From NCBI GenBank assembly GCA_028370155.1, contig CP116670.1:3100001-3164000 (forward strand): DNA of 64,000 nucleotides, read 5' to 3'. The position numbers and the translations under genes were made by a program. This DNA comes from Arthrobacter sp. OVS8 (GTDB taxonomy: Bacteria; Actinomycetota; Actinomycetes; Actinomycetales; Micrococcaceae). Numbering within the stretch: the first letter of the stretch is position 1; every line of letters starts with the position of its first letter. The notes beneath the pieces are model-generated. The model saw only the letters and a program-made list of their open reading frames with translations. It was not told where the DNA came from and made no database searches. This document shows positions 18,227 to 27,395 of this stretch, piece after piece.

Positions 18227-20608
18227 ATGAAAATTGCAATCATCGGCGGCGGTCCGGGCGGACTGTACTTCGCCGCCCTTATGAAGCAGCTGGACCCGAA
18301 GCACGAGGTCACTGTCTGGGAACGCAACGCCGCGAGCGACACCTTCGGCTTCGGCGTCGTCTTCAGCGACGAGACCCTCGGCGGAATCGGCAACGCGGAC
18401 ACTGTGATCGCCGAGTACATGTCCGAGCGCTTCGCCCGCTGGACCGACATCGACATCCACTTCCAGGGCCAGCAGCACACCGTCGGCGGCCAGGGCTTCG
18501 CCGCCATGAGCCGCAAGGAGCTGCTCGAGCTGCTGCAGCGGCGGTGCGCCGAACTCGACGTCGACCTGCGCTTCAGCACGCTGGCGCCCGACGTCGAGGA
18601 ACTCAGCCGGGACTACGATCTGGTCCTCGCCGCGGACGGCCTGAACTCCGCCGTCCGCTCCCGCTTCGCCGAGGTCTTCCGGCCCAGCCTGGACGTCCGC
18701 AAGTCCAAGTACATGTGGCTCGGCACCGACCTCGTCTTCGAGGCGTTCAAGTTCTTCGTCAAGGACACCGAGCACGGCGTAATGCAGATCCACGGCTACC
18801 CGTACTCGGACGAGGGCAGCACCTTCATCGTCGAAATGCATGAGGACGTCTGGCGGAGCGCCGGCTTCGACGCCACCGAGCACCAGGCATTCCGGCCCGG
18901 AGAAAGCGACGAGGCGGCCGTGGACGCCATCCGCACCATTTTCGCCGAGGAGCTTGAGGGCCACGAGGTCCTGGTCAACAACTCCAAGTGGATCAACTTC
19001 ACCACGGTCCGCAACGAGTCCTGGCGGCACGGCAACATCGTGCTCCTGGGCGACGCCGCCCACACCGCGCACTTCTCCATCGGGTCCGGCACCAAGCTGG
19101 CCATGGAGGATTCCCTCGCCCTGGCGGCCTGCCTGCACGAGCACTCCGAGCTGGAGGCCGCGCTGGAGGCGTACGAAACGGAGCGCCGGCCGGTGGTCGA
19201 ATCCACCCAGCGCGCCGCCCAGGCCTCGCTGGAATGGTTCGAGAACATCGGTATGTACAAGGACCAGAACCCGGTGCAGTTCTGCTTCAACCTGCTCACC
19301 CGCAGCCGCCGGATAACGTACGACAACCTCAAACTGCGCGACCCGGAGTTCGCCGCCCGGGTGGATGAGGAATTCGCCCGCACGCAGGGCATCGCCGGCA
19401 GCGCCCCGGCCATGTTCCAGCCGTACCGGATCGGCGGGCTGGAACTGAAGAACCGGATCGTCGTCTCACCGATGGACATGTACTCCGCCACCGACGGCGT
19501 CCCGGGCAACTTCCACCTGGTCCACCTCGGGAGCAAGGCCCTCGGCGGGGCCGGCCTGGTGATGACCGAAATGGTCTGCGTGTCGGAGACCGGCCGGATC
19601 ACGCCGGGCTGCAGCGGACTCTACACCGACGCCCAGCAGGAGAGCTGGCGCGAGATCGTCGACTTCGTGCACAGCCGTTCGACGGCGGCGATCGGCGCCC
19701 AGCTGGGGCACTCCGGCCGGAAGGGCTCCACCAAACTCATGTGGGAGGGCATCGACGAGCCGCTCCCCGAGGGCGGCTGGGAGCCGGTGGGCCCGTCGGC
19801 CATCCCCTACGGCCCGGGCAGCCCGGCGCCGCGCGAAATCAGCCGCGCCGAGATGGACCAGGTCCGGGACGAGTTCGTCGCCGCGACCGTCCGTGCGGCC
19901 GCCGCCGGGTTTGACCTGCTGGAACTGCACTGCGCGCACGGCTACCTGCTTTCGTCGTTCCTTTCGCCCCTGGCCAACCGGCGCGACGACGAATACGGCG
20001 GATCGCTCGAGAACCGGCTGCGTTACCCGCTGGAGGTGTTCGACGCCGTCCGCGCCGCGTGGCCCGCTGACAAGCCGCTCACCGTCCGGCTTTCGGCGAC
20101 GGACTGGGCACCCGGCGGCAACGATGAGCACGACGCCGTCGCGATTGCCCGGGCGTTCGTGGAGCACGGCGCCGACGGTGTGGACGTCTCCTCCGGCCAG
20201 GTGGTCAAGGAGGAGAAACCCGCCTACGGCCGCAGCTACCAGACCCCGTTCGCGGACCGCATCCGGCAGGAGGTGGCCCACAAGGCAGGCGTGGCGGTGA
20301 TCGCCGTCGGGGCGGTGTCCTCCTACGACGACGTCAACTCGATCCTGCTGGCAGGCCGCGCGGACCTCTGCGCCCTTGGCCGCACGCACCTGTTTGATCC
20401 GCAGTGGACCCTGCATGCGGCGATCGAGCAGGACTACCGCGGTCCCGGCGCCGACTGGCCGCAGCAGTTCCGGGCCGGCAGCCGGAAGCCGCCGGCAGCC
20501 CGCACCGACGCGGTCCGGCCCCGGCTGGCGCTGGTGCGGGAGCCGGAGATCGCCGAGCTGCCCACCCACCTGCGCTGGACGCCGGCGAAAGTGCCGGCGT
20601 CGGTGTAG
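18227..20608 (+). CDS. Anthraniloyl-CoA monooxygenase/reductase (fused FAD hydroxylase and OYE-type reductase)
   Basis: This intact 793-residue, two-domain flavoprotein is the core of the island. Residues 1 to about 385 are a class A FAD monooxygenase (KIAIIGGGPGGLYFAALMKQ, then LGDAAHTAHFSIGSGTKLAM). From about 390 it is an Old Yellow Enzyme reductase (PYRIGGLELKNRIVVSPMDM, HSGRKGSTKLMWEG, LHCAHGYLLSSFLSPLANRR). This architecture matches 2-aminobenzoyl-CoA monooxygenase/reductase of Azoarcus, which hydroxylates and then reduces the ring. Automated pipelines often call it bifunctional salicylyl-CoA 5-hydroxylase/oxidoreductase. GAGAGG lies 8 bases before the ATG. The substrate is inferred from the family and neighbours. 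Confidence 0.93.
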   Translation: MKIAIIGGGPGGLYFAALMKQLDPKHEVTVWERNAASDTFGFGVVFSDETLGGIGNADTVIAEYMSERFARWTDIDIHFQGQQHTVGGQGFAAMSRKELLELLQRRCAELDVDLRFSTLAPDVEELSRDYDLVLAADGLNSAVRSRFAEVFRPSLDVRKSKYMWLGTDLVFEAFKFFVKDTEHGVMQIHGYPYSDEGSTFIVEMHEDVWRSAGFDATEHQAFRPGESDEAAVDAIRTIFAEELEGHEVLVNNSKWINFTTVRNESWRHGNIVLLGDAAHTAHFSIGSGTKLAMEDSLALAACLHEHSELEAALEAYETERRPVVESTQRAAQASLEWFENIGMYKDQNPVQFCFNLLTRSRRITYDNLKLRDPEFAARVDEEFARTQGIAGSAPAMFQPYRIGGLELKNRIVVSPMDMYSATDGVPGNFHLVHLGSKALGGAGLVMTEMVCVSETGRITPGCSGLYTDAQQESWREIVDFVHSRSTAAIGAQLGHSGRKGSTKLMWEGIDEPLPEGGWEPVGPSAIPYGPGSPAPREISRAEMDQVRDEFVAATVRAAAAGFDLLELHCAHGYLLSSFLSPLANRRDDEYGGSLENRLRYPLEVFDAVRAAWPADKPLTVRLSATDWAPGGNDEHDAVAIARAFVEHGADGVDVSSGQVVKEEKPAYGRSYQTPFADRIRQEVAHKAGVAVIAVGAVSSYDDVNSILLAGRADLCALGRTHLFDPQWTLHAAIEQDYRGPGADWPQQFRAGSRKPPAARTDAVRPRLALVREPEIAELPTHLRWTPAKVPASV

Positions 20609-20612
20609 GCGG

Positions 20613-21049
20613 CTAGCCCATGCGGGCGGTGACTTTGGCCGTAAATTCCGCCGGCCACGGGGTGGCCGCCGTGCCGCCCTGGGCCACATGGGCCGTGACG
20701 AACGATCCGTGGGCGGCGAGGACCCGGGGTTCGCCTTGGAACTCCTCGCCCCACACGTCAAAGCTGAACGTCATGGACGTGCGGCCGATTTTCTCCACCA
20801 CTACGGTGGTGGTGACCTGCTGGCCGAAGTACAACTTCGCCCGGTAGTTGAGCTCGTGGCGAACCCGCGGCGCCAACGGGAAATACTCCGGCAGTTCCAG
20901 CTCCCGGAACAACTTGGCCTCGCAGGCTTCGACAAAGCGGAGCACAGCCGAATTGTGCTGGTGCCCCGCGGCATCCGTATCCACCCATTCAATGGTCCGG
21001 ACCAGGGTTGCCGTCGCACCGGCGCGGGGAGGGGCTGGGTGGGGTTCAT
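20613..21049 (-). CDS. Hotdog (4HBT-like) acyl-CoA thioesterase (1 frameshift in sequence)
   Basis: Starting at ATG 21049 (MNPTQPLPAP) with one base restored near 21030 gives 145 residues. The hotdog core is TIEWVDTDAAGHQHNSAVLR (acidic residue and His of the 4-hydroxybenzoyl-CoA thioesterase type), LNYRAKLYFGQQVTTTVVVE and FSFDVWGEEFQGEPRVLAAH. It is convergent with the monooxygenase gene, 4 bases from its stop. An alternative unbroken start at 21125 overlaps the divergent ThDP gene and adds a hydrophobic leader that looks non-native. It is a second thioesterase of the island, probably for a smaller acyl-CoA. Confidence 0.8.
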
Positions 21050-21109
21050 GGAGGCCGCCTGGAAGTTCGAAGAGCAGTACTAGTGCATTACTGAGTGGGA
21101 GGTAAGTCC

Positions 21110-22849
21110 ATGCTAGTAGTTTCACAAAGTTCCCAGGACGCGCCGGGGCAGGCCGTCGATGCCCCGCAGGAGACTGTGCCGGGGACCGTCGCCCAGCTAG
21201 TCGGGCGGACGCTGGCGGGGCTCGGCGTCGGGCACGTCTTCGGCGTGGTCGGCAGCGGCAACTTCGAGGTGACCAACGCCCTCCGCGAGGCCGGAGTGCC
21301 GTTCACCGCCGCCCGGCACGAGGGCGGCGCCGCCACAATGGCCGACGCCTACGCCCGGATGTCGGGCCGGGTGGGGTGGTGAGCACACACCAGGGTTGCG
21401 GGCTGAGCAACGCCGTTACGGGGATCGGGGAAGCTGCCAAGAGCCGCACGCCGCTGATCGTGCTCACGGCCGACACCCAGGCCTCCGCGGTCCGTTCCAA
21501 CTTCAAGATCGACCAGGACGCCCTTGCCCGGAGCGTCGGAGCCGTGAGCGAGCGCATCCACTCCCCGGCCACCGCCGTCGCGGACACCCTGCGGGCCTTC
21601 CGCACGGCGCGGAACGAACGCCGCACTGTGGTGCTCAACCTGCCGCTCGACGTCCAGTCCGCGCCGGCACCGGCCGCGCACCCCGCCGGGTACCCCGCAG
21701 CTGTCGCCGACGCCCAGCCGGTCCGCCCGGCGGCCGCCAGCGTTCGGCGTCTGGCGCACCTGATCAACGCCGCGGAACGCCCGGTCTTTGTGGCAGGCCG
21801 CGGAGCGCGGAACGCGCGCGAGGAACTGCTGGGCCTGGCTGCCCACGCGGGTGCGCTGGTGGCCACCTCCGCGGTGGCCAACGGGCTCTTCCACGACGAG
21901 GACTTCAGCCTGGGGATCTCCGGCGGATTCTCCTCACCGCTCAGCGCCGAGCTGATCCAGGGCGCCGACCTGATTATCGGTTGGGGCTGCGCCCTGAACA
22001 TGTGGACTATGCGGCACGGCCACCTCATCTCGGGCGGGACGGCCGTGGTGCAGGTCGACGTCGAGGATTCCGCTCTTGGCGCCAACCGTCACGTCGACCT
22101 GGGTGTGGTGGGGATGCCGCGCTGACGGCCGCGGATGTCCTCGCGGAACTGCGGACGCTCCAGCCGGACCCGGCCGAGCGGTACCGCACCCCGCGGATCG
22201 CCGCGGCCATCGCAGAACGCTCACGCTGGAACGACGTCGAAACGCCGGACCTCTCCGGCGGCGGACGGATCGACCCCCGCGTGCTGAGCCGCGAACTGGA
22301 CGCCATCCTGCCCGCGGACCGGATCGTCTCGATCGACTCCGGCAACTTCATGGGCTATCCCAGCACCTACCTGAAGGTCCCGGACGAGTTCGGCTTCTGC
22401 TTCACCCAGGCCTTCCAGTCGATCGGGCTGGGTCTGTCCACGGCGATCGGGGCCGCGCTGGCCCGGCCGGACCGGCTGCCGGTGCTCGGCGCCGGCGACG
22501 GCGGGTTCCTGATGGGCATCAGCGAATTGGAGTCCGCGGTCCGGCTGGGCCTGCCGCTTGTGTGCATCATCTACAACGACGCCGGCTACGGCGCGGAAGT
22601 CCACCACTTCGGCGCCGCACACGATGGCGGTCCCGCCGTCGATCTCGGTACCGTAACCTTCCCGGACACGGACATCGCCGCGATCGCCCGGGGCTTCGGT
22701 GCGGACGCAGTGACGGTCCGCGGCGTGGCCGACCTCGAGGCGGTCCGTGCCTGGGTGGGGAGCGTCCCTCCCGTCCGCTGGTCATCGACGCCAAGATCGC
22801 GTCCGACGGCGGCGCCTGGTGGCTCGCGGAAGCCTTCAAGGGCCACTGA
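21110..22849 (+). CDS. Thiamine diphosphate-dependent enzyme, acetolactate synthase-like (3 frameshifts in sequence)
   Basis: This 580-residue ThDP enzyme needs one G restored near 21374, 22119 and 22765. The N-terminal PYR domain has GVGHVFGVVGSGNFEVTNAL and the conserved glutamate in AARHEGGAATMADAYARMSG. The middle domain has RPVFVAGRGARNAREELLG. The C-terminal PP domain has VLGAGDGGFLMGISELESAV and IYNDAGYGAEVHHFG (GDG...N metal motif). Family members include acetolactate synthase, benzoylformate decarboxylase and cyclohexane-1,2-dione hydrolase. In this island a C-C lyase or decarboxylase acting on a ring-derived keto acid is likely. GGGAGG at 21097-21102 sets the start. Confidence 0.85.
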
Positions 22850-22870
22850 CGTCCGCCATAAAGTCTGACG

Positions 22871-22887
22871 ATCGTTACACAAACGAT
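22871..22887. promoter_or_regulatory. Inverted repeat operator candidate upstream of the aromatic acid importer
   Basis: ATCGTT-ACACA-AACGAT (6-bp perfect arms, 5-base spacer) lies 100 bases before the importer ATG, after the ThDP gene stop. The form suits a dimeric GntR- or PaaX-like repressor. Which regulator binds is not known. Confidence 0.5.
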
Positions 22888-22987
22888 ATATGCTGATTTG
22901 TTTACTGTCGGAATCAAAGCGTGACACAGTGGGCACAGCATGTGAGCTACCACACAATCCCATGACATCTCAACGAGAGGTACATCC

Positions 22988-24297
22988 ATGACGCAGTCAA
23001 TGTCGACTGAGTTGCGCAACGAGGCCACACCTCGCTGGAAGGGCCACGCGGTCCTCATCCTGTGCTTCGTGGCCATAGTTTTTGATGGCTATGACCTGGT
23101 GGTCTACGGTTCCACCGTTCCCACGATCCTGAAGTTCCAGGAATGGGGCGTCACCCCGGACAGGCAGGCCTGATCGGCAGCCTCGCCCTGGTCGGGATGC
23201 TGGTCGGCACGCTCTCCGTCGGCATCCTGACCGACAAACTGGGCCGCCGCCGCATCATGCTTGCCTGCATCGCGTGGTTCTCCACGTGCATGCTGCTCAC
23301 GGCTTTCGCGCCGTCCGCCGAAGTCTTCGGCTTCCTGCGGTTCCTGACCGGCCTGGGCCTGGGCGGCATTGTGCCGACCTGCATCGCGCTGACGGTCGAA
23401 TACGCCCGTAAGGAGCGCCGCCAGATCGCCAACGCCGTGATGTTCAGCGGCTACTCGGTGGGCGGCGTGGGCGCGTCGCTGCTCGCCATCAACCTCCTGC
23501 AGCACATCGACTTCCGCTGGATGTACGCCATCGGCGCCCTGCCGCTGGTCACCCTGCTCCCCATCGCCTGGAAGCTCCTCCCCGAATCGGTGGCCTACCT
23601 GGCCCGCAAGCAGCGCATCGAAGAAGCCAAAGCCACCGCGGACCGCTACGGCCTGGTCTACTCCGACATCGTCACCGCAGAGGACGTCAAGACCGGCGCC
23701 GAGGCACCCAAATCAGCCATGAAGACCCTGTTCACCCGCAAGTGGATCCGCTCCACGGTCCTGTTCGCACTCGCAAACTTCTGCGGGCTGCTGCTGGTCT
23801 ACGGGCTGAACACCTGGCTCCCGCAGATTATGCGCCAGGCCGGCTTCCAGCTCGGGGACGCCCTGACGTTCCTGCTGGTCCTCAACGCGGGCGCGATCGT
23901 CGGTTCCATCAGCGCCTCCGTGCTGGCGGACAAGATCGGGATCCGCAAGGTGGTGACGGCGTCCTTCCTCCTGGCCTTCGTGGCCATCCTCATGCTCAGC
24001 CTCCAGCTCCCGCTGGCCATGCTGCTGGTGATCGTCGCCTTCGCCGGCCTCGGCTCCGTGGGAACCCAGATCCTGGTGGGCGGCTACTGCGCCACCCACT
24101 ACCCTCAGTCCCTGAGCGCCACGGCCCTGAGCTGGTCCCTGGGCATCGGGCGCATCGGCGCCATCTGCGGACCGCTGATCGGCGGGCTGATCGCCGGCAT
24201 GGCCTTCGGCTGGCAGCTGAACTTCTATATGTTCGCGGCGTTCGCCGTCGTCGGTGCCATTGTGGTGTTCTCGGTGCCGAAGCTCACCGAGAAGTAG
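22988..24297 (+). CDS. Aromatic acid:H+ symporter, AAHS-type MFS importer (1 frameshift in sequence)
   Basis: This is a 436-residue MFS carrier with one G restored near 23158. The AAHS signature in TM1 is present as VAIVFDGYDLVVYGSTVPTI (the DGYD charge pair). The TM2-3 loop is GILTDKLGRRRIML and TM4 has FLTGLGLGGIVPTCIALTVE. AAHS carriers (PcaK, BenK type) import benzoates and similar acids with protons. As the last gene of the island, it probably brings in the 2-aminobenzoate-type substrate. A hairpin terminator follows at 24377. Confidence 0.9.
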
Positions 24298-24376
24298 CCG
24301 CTGCAGCCGCCCTGCAAAGGAGCCGCGGAACAGTACACGGTCGGTGCACAGTCCGGAGGCGCATAACTCTTCGATA

Positions 24377-24411
24377 AAGGCCCGTCCCCGCAGCCGCGCG
24401 GGACGGGCCTT
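24377..24411 (+). terminator. Hairpin terminator after the aromatic importer
   Basis: Twelve-base perfect arms AAGGCCCGTCCC (24377-24388) and GGGACGGGCCTT (24400-24411) flank an 11-base GC-rich loop. A short TGCTGTCT follows. It closes the catabolic island. Confidence 0.85.
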
Positions 24412-24491
24412 GCTGTCTATCCTGAAGGGGTTAGCTGCAGTTCAGGGGAAGCGGGCTACGCCCATCAGCTGTCCGCCGAACAAGGATTTTC

Positions 24492-24934
24492 GTGGCAATT
24501 GCAGAGTACGACGTCGTCATCCAACGGGATGCCATGAGCGTGTATGACTTCCTGCTCGACGCCCGCAACCTGCCAAGCTGGCGTGCCGGCGTCCGCAGCA
24601 TTGAACTTGAAGCCGGCGCTGCCGGAACCAAGGGCGCCGTCTACCGGCAGACCGTCGCGGGCCCCGGCGGACGCGCCGTCTGCGGCGATTTCGAGATCAC
24701 CGAGGCGCGGCCCGGGGCGGAAATCCAGTACAGGGCCCTGGCTGGGCCGGAGCGCACGCACGGCGGCTACTACCTGAGCACGGAAGGCGGCAACACCCGC
24801 GTCCGCTTTGCCCTGGAATGCGAGCCCCGGGGATCCTGGCCCGGCTGAAGTCCCCGTTCCGCCGGCGGATGAAGGCTGAAGTCTGCCAGTTGGAACAGCT
24901 CAAGTCGGTGCTGGAAAAACAGGCAGGGCTGTAA
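24492..24934 (+). CDS. SRPBCC-family (START-like) small-ligand-binding protein (1 frameshift in sequence)
   Basis: This is a 147-residue helix-grip protein, with one G restored near 24829. It shows the usual polyketide-cyclase/SRPBCC pattern: [40 protein letters not shown], and the long C-terminal helix [20 protein letters not shown] that lies only in the repaired frame. GTG start with AAGGA upstream. The ligand is unknown; the family covers toxin-like, cyclase and lipid-binding members. It lies 64 bases before dcd and could be co-transcribed. Confidence 0.8.
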
Positions 24935-24998
24935 CGGCGGCGCTGTAACACTGGGGCCCCGCACATCTCTTCACAGCGAGTACGGTAATTTTGAGACT

Positions 24999-25573
24999 GT
25001 GCTGATCTCCGACCGCGACATTCGCGCCGAAATTGACTCCCAACGGATCGTTCTGGAGCCGTTCGACCCCGCCATGGTTCAGCCATCGTCGGTGGACGTC
25101 CGGATCGACAAGTTCTTCCGTCTCTTCGACAACCACAAATACGCCCACATCGACCCGGCCGAGGACCAGCCCGAGCTGACGCGCCTGGTGGAAGTCGAGA
25201 CCGGCGAACCCTTTATCCTCCACCCCGGGGAATTCGTGCTGGGCTCCACGTACGAGACCGTGACCCTCCCGGACGACATCGCCGCCCGGCTCGAGGGCAA
25301 GTCCTCGCTGGGCGGCTGGGCCTGCTCACGCACTCCACCGCGGGATTCATCGATCCGGGCTTCTCCGGCCACGTCACCCTGGAGCTGTCCAACATGGCCA
25401 CGCTGCCGATCAAACTGTGGCCGGGCATGAAGATCGGCCAGCTGTGCTTCTTCCGGCTGACCTCGGCCGCCGAACACCCCTACGGCTCCGGAGAATACGG
25501 CAACCGCTACCAGGGCCAGCGCGGCCCGACGGCGAGCCGCAGCCACTTGAACTTCCACCGCACGGACATCTGA
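24999..25573 (+). CDS. dcd: dCTP deaminase (bifunctional DCD:DUT type) (1 frameshift in sequence)
   Basis: This is a 191-residue dCTP deaminase with one C restored near 25311. It matches the mycobacterial enzyme closely: [71 protein letters not shown] and [20 protein letters not shown]. The Mycobacterium type deaminates dCTP and hydrolyses dUTP to dUMP in one active site, making dUTPase redundant. I infer the same here from sequence similarity. GTG start at 24999 gives the family N-terminus exactly. Confidence 0.95.
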
Positions 25574-25608
25574 CCCCGCGCCCGACCCCAGCCCCTGAAC
25601 CCCGCGCA

Positions 25609-25624
25609 CGCCTGATTCCAGGCG
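25609..25624. terminator. Weak inverted repeat between convergent dcd and antiporter genes
   Basis: CGCCTG-ATTC-CAGGCG lies in the 100-base convergent gap. A looser outer pairing (AACCCC with GGGGTT at the gap edges) may extend it. There is no T-run, so a termination role is only suggested by position. Confidence 0.35.
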
Positions 25625-25673
25625 CGGCGGCGCTGTGTCAGTGTGCCGTGCCGCTACCGCCGCGCGCTCGGGG

Positions 25674-26870
25674 TTAGATCCCGTCCGCAGTCCGCACCGC
25701 AGGCGGCTTAGCCGGGCGGCGCAGCATCGCCACAATCGGCTCCACGTACCTGGCGGCGAGCGGGCCGGTCACGGCCATAATCAGCACGTAGGCGGTCGCC
25801 ATGGCCGCGAGCTCCGCGGGCACCACGCCGGAGGCCACGGCGAGTCCGGCAATGACGATCGAGAACTCTCCGCGCGCGATCAGCGCGGCGCCGGCGCGGA
25901 AGCGGCCCGGCACGCCGATCCCGGCGCGCTTGGCCGCCCAGATCCCGGTGAGCATCTTGGTGGTCGCCGTCGCGATGGCCAGCAGAATGGCCCAGCCGAG
26001 CACGGGCGGGATGGTGGAGGGGTCCGTGTTGAGGCCGAAGACCACAAAGAAGATGGCCGCGAAGAGGTCCCGCAACGGCTCCAGGATCCTCGTGGCGTTA
26101 TGCGCGGTGGCCCCCGAAATGGCGATTCCGAGCATAAACGCGCCCACCGCCGCGGACACCTGCATGGCCGCGGCCAGGCCGGCTACCAGCAGCGCAGCCC
26201 CCAGCAGGTTCAGGAGGAACACCTCTGAGTTCTCGCTGTGCACGGCCTTGGACACGTGGTGCCCGTGCCGCAGCGCCACCAGCAGGACCACGGTGACGAC
26301 GGCGAGTGAGATCCCGACGGTCTGCAGCCCCACGGCGAAGCTGACCCCGGCCAGGGTGGCCGTCAGGACCGGAAGGTAGATGGCCATGGCCAGGTCCTCG
26401 AACACGAGGATCGAGAGCACCACCGGTGTCTCGCGGTTGCCGATCCGGCCCAGGTCCGTGATCACCTTGGCCGCGATGCCCGACGAGGAAATATAGGTGA
26501 CGCCGCCCATCACCATGGCCCCCACGACTCCCCAGCCCAGCAGGACCGCGAGGATGGCCCCCGGCAGGAAGTTCAGGACGAGGTCCAGGACACCCGCCTG
26601 CCATGAGCGGCGAAGCCCCGTGACCAGCTCGGCGGCCGTATATTCCAATCCGAGCATAAGTAGGAGGAGGATGACACCGATCTCGCTGGAGAGATGTGCA
26701 AACTCGTGCATACCTTCGAGCTTGATAACACCGCCGGCTCCGAAGAACAGGCCACCGAGGAGGTACAGCGGGATGGGGGACATCCCGATCCGCCCGGCCA
26801 GCCTCGCCAGCATGCCGAGGCAAAAGACGACGGCCCCGAGTTCAATCAGGGTCAGTGCGAGCGGATCCAT
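25674..26870 (-). CDS. CPA2-family cation:proton antiporter, KhtU-like membrane subunit
   Basis: This intact 398-residue protein has about 12 membrane spans of the monovalent cation:proton antiporter-2 family. Typical segments are LYLLGGLFFGAGGVI, GVILLLLMLGLEYTAAELVT, TYISSSGIAAKVITDLGRIG, NRETPVVLSILVFEDLAMAI (ED pair of the transport core) and ALIARGEFSIVIAGLAVASG. It lacks a C-terminal RCK domain; that role is taken by the separate protein encoded 4 bases upstream. This split layout matches Bacillus KhtT-KhtU, which extrudes K+ in exchange for H+. Ion preference is inferred. Confidence 0.9.
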   Translation of the reverse strand: MDPLALTLIELGAVVFCLGMLARLAGRIGMSPIPLYLLGGLFFGAGGVIKLEGMHEFAHLSSEIGVILLLLMLGLEYTAAELVTGLRRSWQAGVLDLVLNFLPGAILAVLLGWGVVGAMVMGGVTYISSSGIAAKVITDLGRIGNRETPVVLSILVFEDLAMAIYLPVLTATLAGVSFAVGLQTVGISLAVVTVVLLVALRHGHHVSKAVHSENSEVFLLNLLGAALLVAGLAAAMQVSAAVGAFMLGIAISGATAHNATRILEPLRDLFAAIFFVVFGLNTDPSTIPPVLGWAILLAIATATTKMLTGIWAAKRAGIGVPGRFRAGAALIARGEFSIVIAGLAVASGVVPAELAAMATAYVLIMAVTGPLAARYVEPIVAMLRRPAKPPAVRTADGI

Positions 26871-26874
26871 GCCG

Positions 26875-27356
26875 TCAGCCGTTGCGCAGGATGCCGGCCG
26901 CCGTGTCGAGTCCTTCTTGCGTTCCTACCGCAACCAGGAGATCGCCCGGGTGGAGGACGACGTCGGGTCCCGGAGAGGGAGCACCTCGCCCTCACGCATG
27001 ATCGCGACGATCGAGGCGCCGCTCCGGGTCCGGATGGCGGCCTTGCCCATCGGCTGGTTGTGGAAAGGCGAACCGGCGGCGATGGAGAACTGCCGGGTGA
27101 CGATCCCCGGAACCTCGCGGTGGGCTTCGGAGAGCTGCATGGCCAGCCGCTGCCCGCCCAGCAGGTTTCCCAGCGCGGCGGCCTCATCCGCGGTCAGCGG
27201 GATGGACGCCTGGCAGGTGTCCGGATCATCCCAGGCGGAGACGATCAGTTCGGTCTGGCCCTCGCGGTATTCCACGACGCCGATCCGCCGCCCGGAGGCG
27301 GTCATGAAGTCCTTGCGCCGGCCCAGTCCCGGGAGGTCAGTTTCATCCACGTTCAT
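26875..27356 (-). CDS. TrkA-C (RCK_C) regulatory subunit of the antiporter, KhtT-like (1 frameshift in sequence)
   Basis: This is a 160-residue cytoplasmic protein with one C restored near 26970. The N-terminal half (DETDLPGLGRRKDFMTASGR, VVEYREGQTELIVSAWDD) matches KhtT-type subunits. The C-terminal half is an RCK_C domain (AAIRTRSGASIVAIMREGEV, LHPGDLLVAVGTQEGLDTAA). Such subunits bind nucleotides or c-di-AMP and gate the partner. The stop lies 4 bases before the antiporter ATG, so the two are translationally linked. The antiporter would be ungated if the frameshift were real. Confidence 0.87.
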
Positions 27357-27395
27357 TCCTCCAGCCTAGTGCGCCCCGCGACTTTTCGGGCGGCC

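Noticed and set aside
21110-22849. Acetolactate synthase large subunit (ilvB) for branched-chain synthesis
   Set aside because: There is no ilvN or ilvC neighbour, and the gene lies within an aromatic catabolic island, so a catabolic ThDP lyase is more likely.
12687-24297. Salicylate to gentisate pathway (sdg-like) as the role of the island
   Set aside because: The monooxygenase is the two-domain form with an OYE reductase, the cupin is too small for gentisate 1,2-dioxygenase, and there is a RidA but no maleylpyruvate isomerase. A salicylate-type substrate is not fully excluded.
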